A stretch of 64,000 nt of DNA from Acidobacteriota bacterium. Lineage in GTDB: Bacteria > Acidobacteriota > Terriglobia > Terriglobales > Acidobacteriaceae. Both the position numbers and the translations under genes were made by a program. The notes beneath the pieces were generated by a model. That model searched no databases. It was not told the origin of the DNA and worked only from the letters and a program-made list of their open reading frames with translations. The stretch covers positions 1 to 64,000 of the forward strand of contig JANYDG010000006.1 in NCBI GenBank assembly GCA_025359885.1, read 5' to 3'. Shown piece by piece: positions 24,753-33,567 of the stretch. How positions within the stretch are numbered: the stretch's first letter is position 1; every line of letters starts with the position of its first letter.

Positions 24753-25583
24753 TTAACGAAGCTCGGTAACAGGCGCCGGGTCCATGTCGGTGTAGACCTG
24801 GTTTTCGCCCCCCATGCCCCAGCAGAATTTGTAGTTGCGCGTCCCGACGCCGGCATGAATCGACCAGCAAGGCGAGATGACGACCTGCCGGTTGGCGACG
24901 ACGAGGTGACGCGTCTGCTGTGGCGGGCCTATCAGATGAATCACGCGATCCTGCTCGGGCACATCAAAGTAAAGATAGACCTCTGACCGGCGCATATGCG
25001 TGTGAGGCGGCATCGTATTCCAGACGCTGCCGGTATCTAGGCGCGTCAGGCCCATGACAAGCTGGCAGCTCTGGGCTCCCTCCAGATGAATCAATTTTGA
25101 GATGTGGCGCGCGTTCGCTGTTTCTGCCGAGCCAATGCTCAAGGGTGTCTCAGCATTGGTGTGAATCAGGCGGGTTGGGCACACGGCATGGGCTGGGTAG
25201 CTGAGCAGATAGTAAAACGAGGGGTCATCTAAATCACCGCTCTTGAATACAACCGTCTGGACGCACCGCCCAACGTACAGCGCATCCAGATTGTTGAGCG
25301 GATAGCTCGTACCGTCAACTTCAACCCAACCGGGGCCACCGACGTTGAGGATGCCCAGTTCCCTTCTCTCAAGAAAGGACTCGGCGCGCAGCTCTGCCGG
25401 GCAGCCGAGGGTAAGTGGATTGGCTGTGGGTGCGGCAGAGCCAATCACGGTGCGGTCGAGATCGACGTAGACAAGCTGAATTTGGTCATGCGCGAAGAGA
25501 GAGTCGAGGAGGAATGAGCTGCGGAGTTCTTCGGTGCTCATTGTCTGGAATCGCACAGGGTCTGGCAGGTTGATCGTCTTCAT
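24753..25583 (-). CDS. kduI: 5-dehydro-4-deoxy-D-glucuronate isomerase KduI
   Basis: KduI converts 5-keto-4-deoxyuronate, released by pectin lyases and unsaturated uronyl hydrolases, to 3-deoxy-D-glycero-2,5-hexodiulosonate. It is a 276-residue cupin-type zinc enzyme, the expected length. The zinc site is in MPPHTHMRRSEVYLYF (two His, one Glu) with the last His in CWSIHAGVGTRNYKF. It opens with the usual RFQTMSTEELR block. The start overlaps the stop of the DUF4861 gene (ATGA), confirming operon structure. Downstream kduD is not in the window. Confidence 0.96.
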   Translation of the reverse strand: MKTINLPDPVRFQTMSTEELRSSFLLDSLFAHDQIQLVYVDLDRTVIGSAAPTANPLTLGCPAELRAESFLERRELGILNVGGPGWVEVDGTSYPLNNLDALYVGRCVQTVVFKSGDLDDPSFYYLLSYPAHAVCPTRLIHTNAETPLSIGSAETANARHISKLIHLEGAQSCQLVMGLTRLDTGSVWNTMPPHTHMRRSEVYLYFDVPEQDRVIHLIGPPQQTRHLVVANRQVVISPCWSIHAGVGTRNYKFCWGMGGENQVYTDMDPAPVTELR

Positions 25584-26782
25584 GGTCTGTCTACTTTCGA
25601 CGGATGTGGGTTATTTTTCCAGTGGATCTGAAGCGGAGACAGCGTTTGCTTTTCGACCCTCGTCAGGTATTCATTCCAGGCCTGATGAGTGGGCATGTCG
25701 GCCTTTGACCAGCCAGACCCAGCCAGGTAAAGGATTGGCTCACCGGAGTGCACTTCAAAAACCAGCAGAGCCTGGTTTGCTAACTGGATCACTTTTGCTT
25801 TCGATTCACCGAGAGCAATGGCGCCTGTGGCAATGCGTCCGGCTGAGACCTCCTGGGGAGTGTCCCAAACGGAAAGGATGCGGTCATTGTTGAGGGCCGC
25901 AAAGTCGGCCCCCGGGTGGATCGCAAGGCCTGCAGCAGCGTCAATTGTCGTGGTACCAGCAAAAGTAAAGATGGATTGAATCCTGTTCATGTGCGTACCA
26001 GCATCGAGCGTGATGCGCTTTGTCTCAGCCACCTGCACGCCATTGACATCCCATGGCGCATAGGTCAGTTCAAACTCAAAGCGCACCGGCCCGGAGGCGA
26101 TTTGGCGCAAGTGCGAGTAGTTCTTTGAAACCCACAGCTTGCCGTCGCTCACCACGCCCGTTCCGCCGCAGCCGCGCGAAGGGCCGACGAGATATGAATC
26201 AAGACCTACGCCATCATCCTTGTGATAAGAGAGCGCCGGGTTGTGGGTGCGCGCTCCCTCGGCATCGTGCTTGTAAAAGCTGTCGATGACGAAATTCGGC
26301 ACCCGTTTGGACCACACATCGATGCCTGAAGTGATTTCGCCGATCGCTTCGAGTGCCGGACCGTAGACGCGGTAGGCGACAAACTTGTTTTCCCAGGCAA
26401 AGTCGTCTTTGCGTTCTGGAGCTTCGCGGCCAAAGACGAGCGGAGCCGCCGTTACCTGGATATCGTCCGCAGCCTCAAAATCAATCGCCAGTCGACCGCT
26501 CTCCGGCATCTGAATCGCGAACAAGACTTTCTCCTGATCGGGGTGGTCCGGGTCAGCATAGAACTGCATCGCAATGGGCTCACGGGTCGAAGCATCGACC
26601 GCCCTGAAGTGATTCATGAATGTGGGTATATGGCTCCGAACCTCTTTGCTCGACACCTCAAGAACCTCTGGCGGGCGGGGCGAGTTCTTTGCTGCAACGA
26701 CGACTAATCTTTGGGACGAACACTGCGTAACCCCTGCGAGCAAGAAACAGGCGGCCAGGACGTAGTGAAGAAATCGCATCAT
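25580..26782 (-). CDS. DUF4861 family protein, exported
   Basis: This is a secreted or lipoprotein-like protein (hydrophobic start, then VTQC) of a family that is common beside pectin and rhamnogalacturonan enzymes; its activity has not been established to my knowledge. The body of about 375 aa is rich in beta structure with blocks FAWENKFVAYRVYGPALEA, IDVWSKRVPNFVIDSFY, LSYHKDDGVGLDSYLVG and RGCGGTGVV. It sits 9 nt downstream of the SGNH-GH105 gene and overlaps kduI by 4 nt, so it almost certainly acts in the same degradation route. Confidence 0.88.
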   Translation of the reverse strand: MMRFLHYVLAACFLLAGVTQCSSQRLVVVAAKNSPRPPEVLEVSSKEVRSHIPTFMNHFRAVDASTREPIAMQFYADPDHPDQEKVLFAIQMPESGRLAIDFEAADDIQVTAAPLVFGREAPERKDDFAWENKFVAYRVYGPALEAIGEITSGIDVWSKRVPNFVIDSFYKHDAEGARTHNPALSYHKDDGVGLDSYLVGPSRGCGGTGVVSDGKLWVSKNYSHLRQIASGPVRFEFELTYAPWDVNGVQVAETKRITLDAGTHMNRIQSIFTFAGTTTIDAAAGLAIHPGADFAALNNDRILSVWDTPQEVSAGRIATGAIALGESKAKVIQLANQALLVFEVHSGEPILYLAGSGWSKADMPTHQAWNEYLTRVEKQTLSPLQIHWKNNPHPSKVDRP

Positions 26783-26791
26783 CGAAAGCCC

Positions 26792-29149
26792 TCAGTACCC
26801 CGCCAGCGCAAAAATCTCAGAGCCAGCCAGCAAAAATGCCCCCACGCCATAGACGTAGCTCGCGGTTGCGCTATATTGTTCCGGAGCGGCACCAATCGGC
26901 TGAATCGAGCCGAGTCGGCCATCCTGATAAACATGCGCGAGCAGGCCCGCCCAGGCCCTCTTTACAATTGGCAGATAGTGATTGCGGTCGAGAATCCCTG
27001 TGCGAACGCCCCAGGCAAGAGCGTAGGTGTAGAACGCAGAACCGGAAACCTCTGGCAGCGGGTACGCCTTGGCATCGAGTAAGCCAGGGCGCCACAGGCC
27101 GTCCGCACTCTGAAGAGCAGCGATCGCCCCCGCCATTTCTTTGAACTGCGTGACGTACTGTGGCCGCGAAGTGTAATCCTTCGGCATGGTTTCAAGCACG
27201 CGTACCAGCCCGGCCATGACCCAACCGTTGCCGCGCGACCAGAACAGCCTGGCTCCGTTTGCCTCGTGCTTTTCAAGGTAGGTTGCGTCCCGCGCGTACA
27301 GGTGCAGCGCCGGGTCGTAAAGCAGTTTTGACGTGATCCACCACTCCCGGTTCATGTAATCCAGATACTTGCTACTGCCGGTAATCCTGCTCAACCGGGC
27401 CAATACTGGTGGCGCCATAAACAGAGCATCGCACCACCACCAAAGCGGCTTTGCCGCATCATCGGGCCGTGTCAGCAAGGCATCCATGCTGGCTCGCGTG
27501 GGTGCGAGCGTGGCAGGGTCATGGGCTGATTCGTAGAGTTCCAGATAGGTCTGGCCGACGGCGTGATCGTCGGCATGATCCGTGCGCGGCCCCAGTTGCC
27601 AGGCAAAGTGCTTGCCCATTTCCAGCATCGCCTGCCGATAGGTGTCGCCACGAACATCCGTAGGCACGGCCATGAACCCCGCATAGAGCGCCGCGGCCGT
27701 CCAATCCTGGGTTTCGTTGCCCGGCATCCGCGCCAGTTGCCAGTCAGCGACCCGGCGCAGTGCGTGCGCCACATCTGCCTTTTGGAATACGGGCGATAAA
27801 TCGGTCGCCAAAGGCTCAGCATCCGCCGGAGCGTCGCCTACTGTTGGCGGCTTCTCAGCCTTTTGTTGAATGGGCACAGATTTCAGCTCAAAATCATGCG
27901 GCTTGGGCTGCACTGCCTCGTAAATCTTCTTCTGCTGCACGCGTTCAAAGGCCGCGAGATCGGTCGCCCCCGGTTCTGCGGAGAGGCCGGTGTTCTGCTC
28001 ATTCATCAGCATGCGCATACGAACAAAGTGAGTCTCGTCGCGGTCGCGCACCTGCCAGCTCACCCCATACGCCTGGCCACGCATGGGCGTGTTGCAGAGG
28101 GCGAGGTTGATGCCCTTTGCCAGCTCAACGTCAGTGAACGTGCCGGTCAACGTCGAGTCAATTCTCAGCTCGTAGCTGCCTGGCTGCAAGCCGGCAATGC
28201 GCAGCGGCTCCTGATTCAGCTCCTCATCAATCGGAATCAGCGAGCGCAAAAAGTGGTTGCCAACATGGTGATCGTCAAGGGGCAGTGGCAGTGCGTCGTC
28301 CAACTCCGTCCAGCGCAGGCCGTCCGCGGTTGTTGCCAGGTTTGAAACGTGGCTGTTGCTGGTTTCGAGCAGAGTTCCCTCGGTCGCGTCAATGGCTGTC
28401 GAGGCCACCAGCGCGGGTGCGTTCCAGCCTTTCAGCAGCGCTGAGGCCATAAACCAGTGCGCCAGCGCCTCCGGATGCACCCGGTCTGGCACGAGCAACT
28501 GCGTCGCCAGAGGATCTATGGCCACGCCACGCTTGAGCGCTGCGACAAACGGCGCGTTGAAGTCGACAAAAGTGCCGCCATGTTTGGCCGCCAGCTCACG
28601 GTCAATTTCAGCAAAGCGCACCATGGTTTCGTTATAGCCAACGAGTGGCGATGGTCGGGTTACCTCGTCATACGGCGACGGCCCCAGGAGAGTCACGCGC
28701 GCACCGGGCAGGTGCTCGTGAATCGACGACAAAATGTGTTCGTACCCCTGCACATACGTGTTTTCAATGTCTTTGGTGAGCGGCTGGTACGCGCCATCGT
28801 TCATGCCCAGCATGATGGTGACGACGGTTGGTTTCTGCGCATAGACGTCACGCACCAGTCGCACGTCTACCGGCCCGGCGATGCCGCCTGAAACGCGGTC
28901 TCCGCCGATGCCCGCAGCAAAGAACTCGACCCGCATCCGGGGAAAGCGGGTGGCCGTGTAGACCTCAGTCCAGTAGGTATACATGCGCTGCTCGGTAATG
29001 CTGTCTCCGTAAAAGACAACCGTGTCACCGTCATGCAAATAGAAGGGCTTGTCGCCACTCTGCGCGAATGCGGCGGCAACACAAAGCTGGAAAGCGAGAC
29101 ACGCCAACAACGACGCAGGCAGGGCGCGTTTCAGGAGCATTTGAATCAT
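26792..29149 (-). CDS. SGNH esterase fused to GH105 unsaturated rhamnogalacturonyl hydrolase
   Basis: This is a two-domain exported enzyme of 785 aa. After a signal peptide (ALPASLLACLAFQLCVAAAFA), residues about 35-250 form an SGNH/GDSL hydrolase: GDSITEQ (Ser near 50), GIGGDRVSGG, LGMNDGAY and the DRVHPEALAHW catalytic pair. A linker and beta region follow, then from about residue 460 a GH105 (alpha/alpha)6 domain with ADWQLARMPG, DDHAVGQTYLELYE, WWWCDALFMAPPV (catalytic Asp region) and LFWSRGNGWVMAGL. It is predicted to deacetylate and then cleave unsaturated rhamnogalacturonan disaccharides, feeding KduI. The ATG at 29149 is chosen over an open frame start at 29206. Confidence 0.9.
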   Translation of the reverse strand: MIQMLLKRALPASLLACLAFQLCVAAAFAQSGDKPFYLHDGDTVVFYGDSITEQRMYTYWTEVYTATRFPRMRVEFFAAGIGGDRVSGGIAGPVDVRLVRDVYAQKPTVVTIMLGMNDGAYQPLTKDIENTYVQGYEHILSSIHEHLPGARVTLLGPSPYDEVTRPSPLVGYNETMVRFAEIDRELAAKHGGTFVDFNAPFVAALKRGVAIDPLATQLLVPDRVHPEALAHWFMASALLKGWNAPALVASTAIDATEGTLLETSNSHVSNLATTADGLRWTELDDALPLPLDDHHVGNHFLRSLIPIDEELNQEPLRIAGLQPGSYELRIDSTLTGTFTDVELAKGINLALCNTPMRGQAYGVSWQVRDRDETHFVRMRMLMNEQNTGLSAEPGATDLAAFERVQQKKIYEAVQPKPHDFELKSVPIQQKAEKPPTVGDAPADAEPLATDLSPVFQKADVAHALRRVADWQLARMPGNETQDWTAAALYAGFMAVPTDVRGDTYRQAMLEMGKHFAWQLGPRTDHADDHAVGQTYLELYESAHDPATLAPTRASMDALLTRPDDAAKPLWWWCDALFMAPPVLARLSRITGSSKYLDYMNREWWITSKLLYDPALHLYARDATYLEKHEANGARLFWSRGNGWVMAGLVRVLETMPKDYTSRPQYVTQFKEMAGAIAALQSADGLWRPGLLDAKAYPLPEVSGSAFYTYALAWGVRTGILDRNHYLPIVKRAWAGLLAHVYQDGRLGSIQPIGAAPEQYSATASYVYGVGAFLLAGSEIFALAGY

Positions 29150-29209
29150 GGTCAAATTCACTGCACGAGCATACACGCGACCCGACTGCCCTGTCAGCCG
29201 TTGCAAACG

Positions 29210-30595
29210 CTATTCCACTGGCTCGGTTGCACCTGTTTCCCATCGCCCGATCACGGCCGCAGCCAGGCAGTTGCCGGTCACGTTCATCGCAGTGCGGCCC
29301 ATGTCCATCAGCGCGTCCACACCCAGCACCATCAGAATGGGAGCCATCGGCAGGTGAAATGAAGCGGCCGTGCCCATCAGAATCACCATCGACGCGCGCG
29401 GTACCCCGGCAATTCCCTTGCTGGTCAGCATCAGCGTCAGCAGCATCACCGCCTGCTCACCCAGTGTCAGGTGAATCCCCGCCACCTGCGCCACGAAAAT
29501 TGCGGTCACCGAGAGGTATAGGCTGCCGCCATCGATATTGAAGCTGTACCCCAGCGGAATCACGAACGATGCCACCCAACGCGGCACGCCAAACTCCTCC
29601 ATCCGCTCCATCGCCAGCGGCAGCGCGCTCTCTGAAGCGCTGGTTGCAAAGCCAATCGCGGCTGGCTCGCTCACCGCCTTCAGAAATCCCCGCACCGACA
29701 CCCGCGCCAGGAGCAGAATCGGCAGAAACACCAGCAGAGCAAAGGCCACAATCGAGCCGTAAAACGTCCCCAGCAGCCTGGCCAAGGGAAGCAGAGTCCC
29801 GATTCCCATACTGCCCACCGTGTAGGCAAGCGCCGCCCCCGCAGCCACCGGCGCCATGTACATGATGATCTTTGTAAACTGGAACATCGCCGCCGTCATC
29901 GAATGCAGCACGGTCAGCAACGGTTCGCTCTTTTCCCTGGGCAGAAGTGCGAGTGCCGTTCCCAGCAGAATGGAGAACACCGCGACCTGCAGAATCTGGT
30001 TCTGACCTATTGCAGAAACCAGATTCTCAGGAAACACATTGAGCAGGATGCTCTCAAACCCTCCATGGGAGCCGGCTGCGGCTGCGCCATTTTGCGCCAG
30101 AAGAGCCGCCGGAACGGTTACGCCTGCTCCCGCGCGGGTCAGGTTGATGGCCACCGCGCCCAGCAGCAAGGCGAGCGTAGTCACTACTTCAAAGTAGATC
30201 AGCGTCTTCAGCGCCACGCGTCCCAGGCTCTTGAGCTTCCCATGGCCGGCGATACCCGTCGTCAGCGTGCCCAGAATCAGCGGCGCCACAATCACTTTGA
30301 CTAGCCGCAGAAAGATCTCTGCCAGCACATGCAGATTCACAGCGACCGACGGCGCATCCACGCCCAACTCGGCACCTGCCACAATTGCAAAGAAAGTCCA
30401 GGTCGTCATCGAACGTCGCCTGACCGTCACCACCGCAAGCAGTGCCAGGCCCATGCTGCGAACCCCGATCCCGGCGGCACCAGCAAGGAAAATGCCGCCG
30501 CAATAAATCATCACTCCGGCGATAGACACAACTATCCACGGTCGTTGAAGACCTGGGTGCTCCTTCACTTTCGACTGCGTGTCAACGTTGTTCAA
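29210..30595 (-). CDS. Dicarboxylate/amino acid:cation symporter (DAACS/GltP type)
   Basis: A Na+- or H+-coupled importer with the glutamate-transporter-homologue fold. Signatures are a GGFESILLNVFPENLV segment, FVIPLGYSFNIDGGSLYLS (HP1/TM7), LTLMLTSKGIAGVPRASMVIL (HP2) and LMVLGVDALMDMGRTAMNVTGN (TM8), which carries the substrate-binding Asp/Asn residues. The length of 461 aa includes two extra N-terminal hydrophobic stretches. The apparent start is a TTG behind GAGGA. It lies 60 bp upstream of the GH105 fusion on the same strand, so uronate or another acidic sugar is a possible substrate (inference). Confidence 0.9.
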   Translation of the reverse strand: MNNVDTQSKVKEHPGLQRPWIVVSIAGVMIYCGGIFLAGAAGIGVRSMGLALLAVVTVRRRSMTTWTFFAIVAGAELGVDAPSVAVNLHVLAEIFLRLVKVIVAPLILGTLTTGIAGHGKLKSLGRVALKTLIYFEVVTTLALLLGAVAINLTRAGAGVTVPAALLAQNGAAAAGSHGGFESILLNVFPENLVSAIGQNQILQVAVFSILLGTALALLPREKSEPLLTVLHSMTAAMFQFTKIIMYMAPVAAGAALAYTVGSMGIGTLLPLARLLGTFYGSIVAFALLVFLPILLLARVSVRGFLKAVSEPAAIGFATSASESALPLAMERMEEFGVPRWVASFVIPLGYSFNIDGGSLYLSVTAIFVAQVAGIHLTLGEQAVMLLTLMLTSKGIAGVPRASMVILMGTAASFHLPMAPILMVLGVDALMDMGRTAMNVTGNCLAAAVIGRWETGATEPVE

Positions 30596-30644
30596 AGTTC
30601 CTCACTCTATCATCGTGGCGGCAATGCCCCTTATCCTATCTTCT

Positions 30645-31844
30645 ATGCCGCCGATTGCCCATCTTGAATGCTCCCGCTGCCACGCCCAACTCGATGCCTC
30701 CCTGCCCCAGACGGTTTGCCAGCAGTGCGCAGGGGCACTCTACGTACGCTATGACCTCTCCGCAGCCACGGGAAAAGCTGTCCGCGACTCCATCAGCCGC
30801 GCGCCCCAGAACCGGACATCACTCGGCATGGCCCGCTACAACGCTGTCCTGCCTGATGTGTATCGCGACGCTCCCGTCACCCTCGGCGAAGGCTCGACGC
30901 CGATGCTCCCCAGCCGCCGCAACGCGAACGTCTTTCTCAAGGAAGAGGGCGCGAACCCTACAGGCACCTTCAAAGCGCGCGGGCTGGCACTGGCCATGAC
31001 CATGGCGCGCCACTACGGCATCGGCAAAGTTGCCGTTCCCTCAGCTGGCAACGCCGGCGGAGCCGCCGCAGCCTACGCCGCTGCTGCCGGCATTGAAGCG
31101 CACATCTTCATGCCCAAAGACGTGCCCCTCGCCAACCAGGTTGAATGCCTGGCCTACGGGGCGCATATGACATTGGTGGATGGACTCATTTCAGACTGTG
31201 CCCGCATCGTTGCGGAGCGCAAGCAGGCTGAGGGCTGGTTTGATCTCTCCACACTCAAAGAGCCCTTCCGCATCGAGGGCAAAAAGACCATGGGCTATGA
31301 GCTTGTCGAACAGCTCGGCTGGACCTACCCCGACGCCGTCTTCTACCCCACCGGCGGAGGCGTCGGCTTGATAGGGATGTGGAAGGCGTTCGAAGAGATG
31401 GAGGAGTTGGGATGGATCAACACAGGTAAAAACGGCGGCAAACGCCCCAAAATGATCGCAATTCAGGCCGCTGGCTGCGCGCCGGTTGCCCGCGCGTGGG
31501 ACGAGCATCAGCCCGTCAGCCGCATGTACGAAAATGCCGCCACCTTTGCCAGTGGACTGCGTGTGCCCAAGCCCTACGGCGACTACCTCATTCTGGATAT
31601 AGTGAAAAAGTCTGGCGGCACAGTAGTCGCGCTTACGGATGACCAGATCTTCGCCTCACAGCGCGACTGGGCCAGCCAGGAGGGGCTCTTTCTTTCTCCC
31701 GAAGGCGCCGCCGCGACCGCCGCCTACGACCATCTGCTCGCCACCGGCTTTCTCAGTTCGACAGACAGGGTCGTGATCTTCAACACCGGCTCGGGAAACA
31801 AATACACCGATGTTGTCGCCCATGCATTAGGGCTGAAATCATGA
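30645..31844 (+). CDS. thrC: Threonine synthase
   Basis: ThrC converts O-phosphohomoserine to threonine with PLP. The protein begins with a four-cysteine zinc-ribbon (LECSRCHAQL, then TVCQQCAGAL) as in the longer ThrC class. The PLP lysine lies in NPTGTFKARGLALAM, the phosphate loop in VPSAGNAGGAAAAYA, and YPTGGGVGLIGMWKA and NTGSGNKY complete the active site. The length of 399 aa from the ATG at 30645 is typical; earlier in-frame starts at 30624 and 30579 overlap the divergent transporter promoter area. It overlaps the next gene by ATGA. Confidence 0.94.
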   Translation: MPPIAHLECSRCHAQLDASLPQTVCQQCAGALYVRYDLSAATGKAVRDSISRAPQNRTSLGMARYNAVLPDVYRDAPVTLGEGSTPMLPSRRNANVFLKEEGANPTGTFKARGLALAMTMARHYGIGKVAVPSAGNAGGAAAAYAAAAGIEAHIFMPKDVPLANQVECLAYGAHMTLVDGLISDCARIVAERKQAEGWFDLSTLKEPFRIEGKKTMGYELVEQLGWTYPDAVFYPTGGGVGLIGMWKAFEEMEELGWINTGKNGGKRPKMIAIQAAGCAPVARAWDEHQPVSRMYENAATFASGLRVPKPYGDYLILDIVKKSGGTVVALTDDQIFASQRDWASQEGLFLSPEGAAATAAYDHLLATGFLSSTDRVVIFNTGSGNKYTDVVAHALGLKS

Positions 31845-32362
31845 ATTCCAGCATCGAGATGCAAAGACTTCGCTGTCTAGGTTGCGGCGGAGATTTTCCC
31901 CCGTCCGATGGACTGACACACCCCTATATGCTCTCTTCCTCCGGATGCTGGGCGGCTTATGGCGTCCTGTTGGCGCGAGAATTCCAGGACCGCACCTACG
32001 CGCCGCTGCACCGGCTCAGCGTTGACGCCTATGCCGTCCAACATCCTGGCGTTGACGGCCCCCAAGCCCGCAACTCAGTCGGCATCCATCTTTCAAAGCT
32101 CTGCCTGGTACTCGAATACGACTGGCCCACAGGGCGCGCCAACGCCGCCATGGTGGCCATCACCGCCAAAAAGTTTCACTATCCATGGCTCGTGCCTCCG
32201 GAGGTCCCGGCAAGGTACTCGGTGCAAATGGTCATCGAGGCCCAAACCGCCACCGATCATCTCGCCGCTGTTCGTCTTTGGGCTGAAAGTGTCTGGCAAG
32301 CCTGGGCAACCCATCACCCAACGGTGCGTCAATGGCTCAGCCAAATGAACCTGTCAACGTAA
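31841..32362 (+). CDS. DUF5946-like hypothetical protein, 173 aa
   Basis: A soluble protein without signal peptide. The N-terminus has a cysteine pair in RLRCLGCGGDFPPSDG and SSSGCWAAYGVLLAREF; a central block DAYAVQHPGVDGPQARNSVGIHL is typical of the DUF5946 family as I remember it. No catalytic function is established. Translation is coupled to thrC (4-nt overlap). Its 3' end overlaps the end of the convergent DinB gene by 9 nt. Confidence 0.7.
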   Translation: MNSSIEMQRLRCLGCGGDFPPSDGLTHPYMLSSSGCWAAYGVLLAREFQDRTYAPLHRLSVDAYAVQHPGVDGPQARNSVGIHLSKLCLVLEYDWPTGRANAAMVAITAKKFHYPWLVPPEVPARYSVQMVIEAQTATDHLAAVRLWAESVWQAWATHHPTVRQWLSQMNLST

Positions 32363-32899
32363 CGATTCCGGGTTCCTCAGCGCCATCAGAATCTTTGCCG
32401 TCGTCACTGCCTGCCCTAAATGCCGCTGCGTGTGGTCAGCAACGTGGATGAGCGCCCCGCCGATGGAGGTTGGGAGATGCTTTCGGCCAACGGCGCGGGG
32501 GGTGTTGAAGTCGGCTGAGGCCAGCTGGGTGATGCGCTGGGCAGCTTCCGCGAAGGAGGCCTCGACCCCGGCCAGCAGCTCGGCGAGCGACTCCGAGCCG
32601 GTCTGCTCGGCCTTGAGGCGGTCGAGCTGGGCGGCGGTGAGCTGGTTGCCCTCAGCGTAGCCCAAGATACGGTCGGTGCTGCCGGCGAGGTGGCGCAGGT
32701 GGAAGGCCACAGACGGCAGGCCGAGGGGATTCGCGTGCGCCTCGGCGTCGCTCAGGCCGGCTGTCCACTTGGTGAGGTCGATGACGGCGAGCTCAAGGGC
32801 GTGGAGGACGGCGCGGCCCACGGCGGGGACGTCGGTGTGGGTGCCGCTGAGCCAGGGTTCGACGGAGGGTGCGGGTGCCGGGGTGGTGCTCATTTCCAT
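32354..32899 (-). CDS. DinB-family protein, 181 aa
   Basis: A four-helix-bundle DinB/YfiT-like protein, a superfamily whose members bind a divalent metal through three histidines and act as thiol-dependent transferases or stress proteins. Histidine-containing helices are visible: LPSVAFHLRHLAGSTDRILG, and GGALIHVADHTQRHLGQAVT near the C-terminus. The ATG at 32899 follows GGAG; an ATG at 32893 overlapping the stop of the upstream gene (ATGA) is equally possible. It is the last gene of a three-gene minus-strand unit. Confidence 0.85.
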   Translation of the reverse strand: MEMSTTPAPAPSVEPWLSGTHTDVPAVGRAVLHALELAVIDLTKWTAGLSDAEAHANPLGLPSVAFHLRHLAGSTDRILGYAEGNQLTAAQLDRLKAEQTGSESLAELLAGVEASFAEAAQRITQLASADFNTPRAVGRKHLPTSIGGALIHVADHTQRHLGQAVTTAKILMALRNPESLR

Positions 32900-33564
32900 G
32901 TGTCTCCTGAGAATTTTTTCACTTGTCTGATCTTGCCTGATTGAAGGTTGAAGTACCAGAGTCCATGATCGCCGCACTCGGGTGGATCGACATAGTTGCT
33001 GGGAGGGACTGCAAAGACAGCTTCGCCTCCGTCTGTGACGCCGACGAAGTCCTGGACTTGATCGCAGCCTTGTTCTGTCATGGCACCGGGATCCAATTCG
33101 CGCGTGGAAGCTTTCTGCGAGGCAAGATCGAAGACTACGGGCTGATGGGAGACGCCGTCCCCATCTGCAAACCAGAAATCAGCAGCGAGAAACTTGCCGG
33201 AACGGGAAAGCCCGATAATGCCCACTCCCACAATTTCGCCCGGCGATGTGACCTGGTTCTTAGACTTCACTTCCCGGAAGGGCTGGCCGTGGTCTGACAC
33301 GAAGAGATGCAAGGAGGTGGAACAGCGCTCTGCCTTCGCATCTTCGCGGTTATAGCGGTAGGTCACGAGGCCGTACGCGCGAAGTTGCCGTTTGGCATCG
33401 ACGAACAGCGGCGATTTGTGTCGGACGGCCTTTGGTCCGGGCGTATCGCCACATTCTCCGGAATCCACGTTGATTTTGCCGGTTTGGGCGGCGCACAGTG
33501 CCGAGGCTGACGCTAGCACTGCTATCGCCAGCCATTTCGGCAGAACACGCATCCTCAAGGGCAT
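32890..33564 (-). CDS. Secreted hypothetical protein, 224 aa
   Basis: The family is not recognised. The signal peptide is clear (LAIAVLASASALCAAQ). The mature part contains four to six cysteines (GECGDTPGP, ERCSTSLHLF, EQGCDQVQ, PPECGDHG) that may form disulphides, and short beta-strand repeats, e.g. LSRSGKFLAADFWFAD and LWYFNLQSGKIRQV, suggesting a beta-propeller-like or WD-type fold. It lies 3 nt after the kinase gene and overlaps DinB, so all three are co-transcribed. Confidence 0.65.
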   Translation of the reverse strand: MPLRMRVLPKWLAIAVLASASALCAAQTGKINVDSGECGDTPGPKAVRHKSPLFVDAKRQLRAYGLVTYRYNREDAKAERCSTSLHLFVSDHGQPFREVKSKNQVTSPGEIVGVGIIGLSRSGKFLAADFWFADGDGVSHQPVVFDLASQKASTRELDPGAMTEQGCDQVQDFVGVTDGGEAVFAVPPSNYVDPPECGDHGLWYFNLQSGKIRQVKKFSGDTWK

Positions 33565-33567
33565 CCG

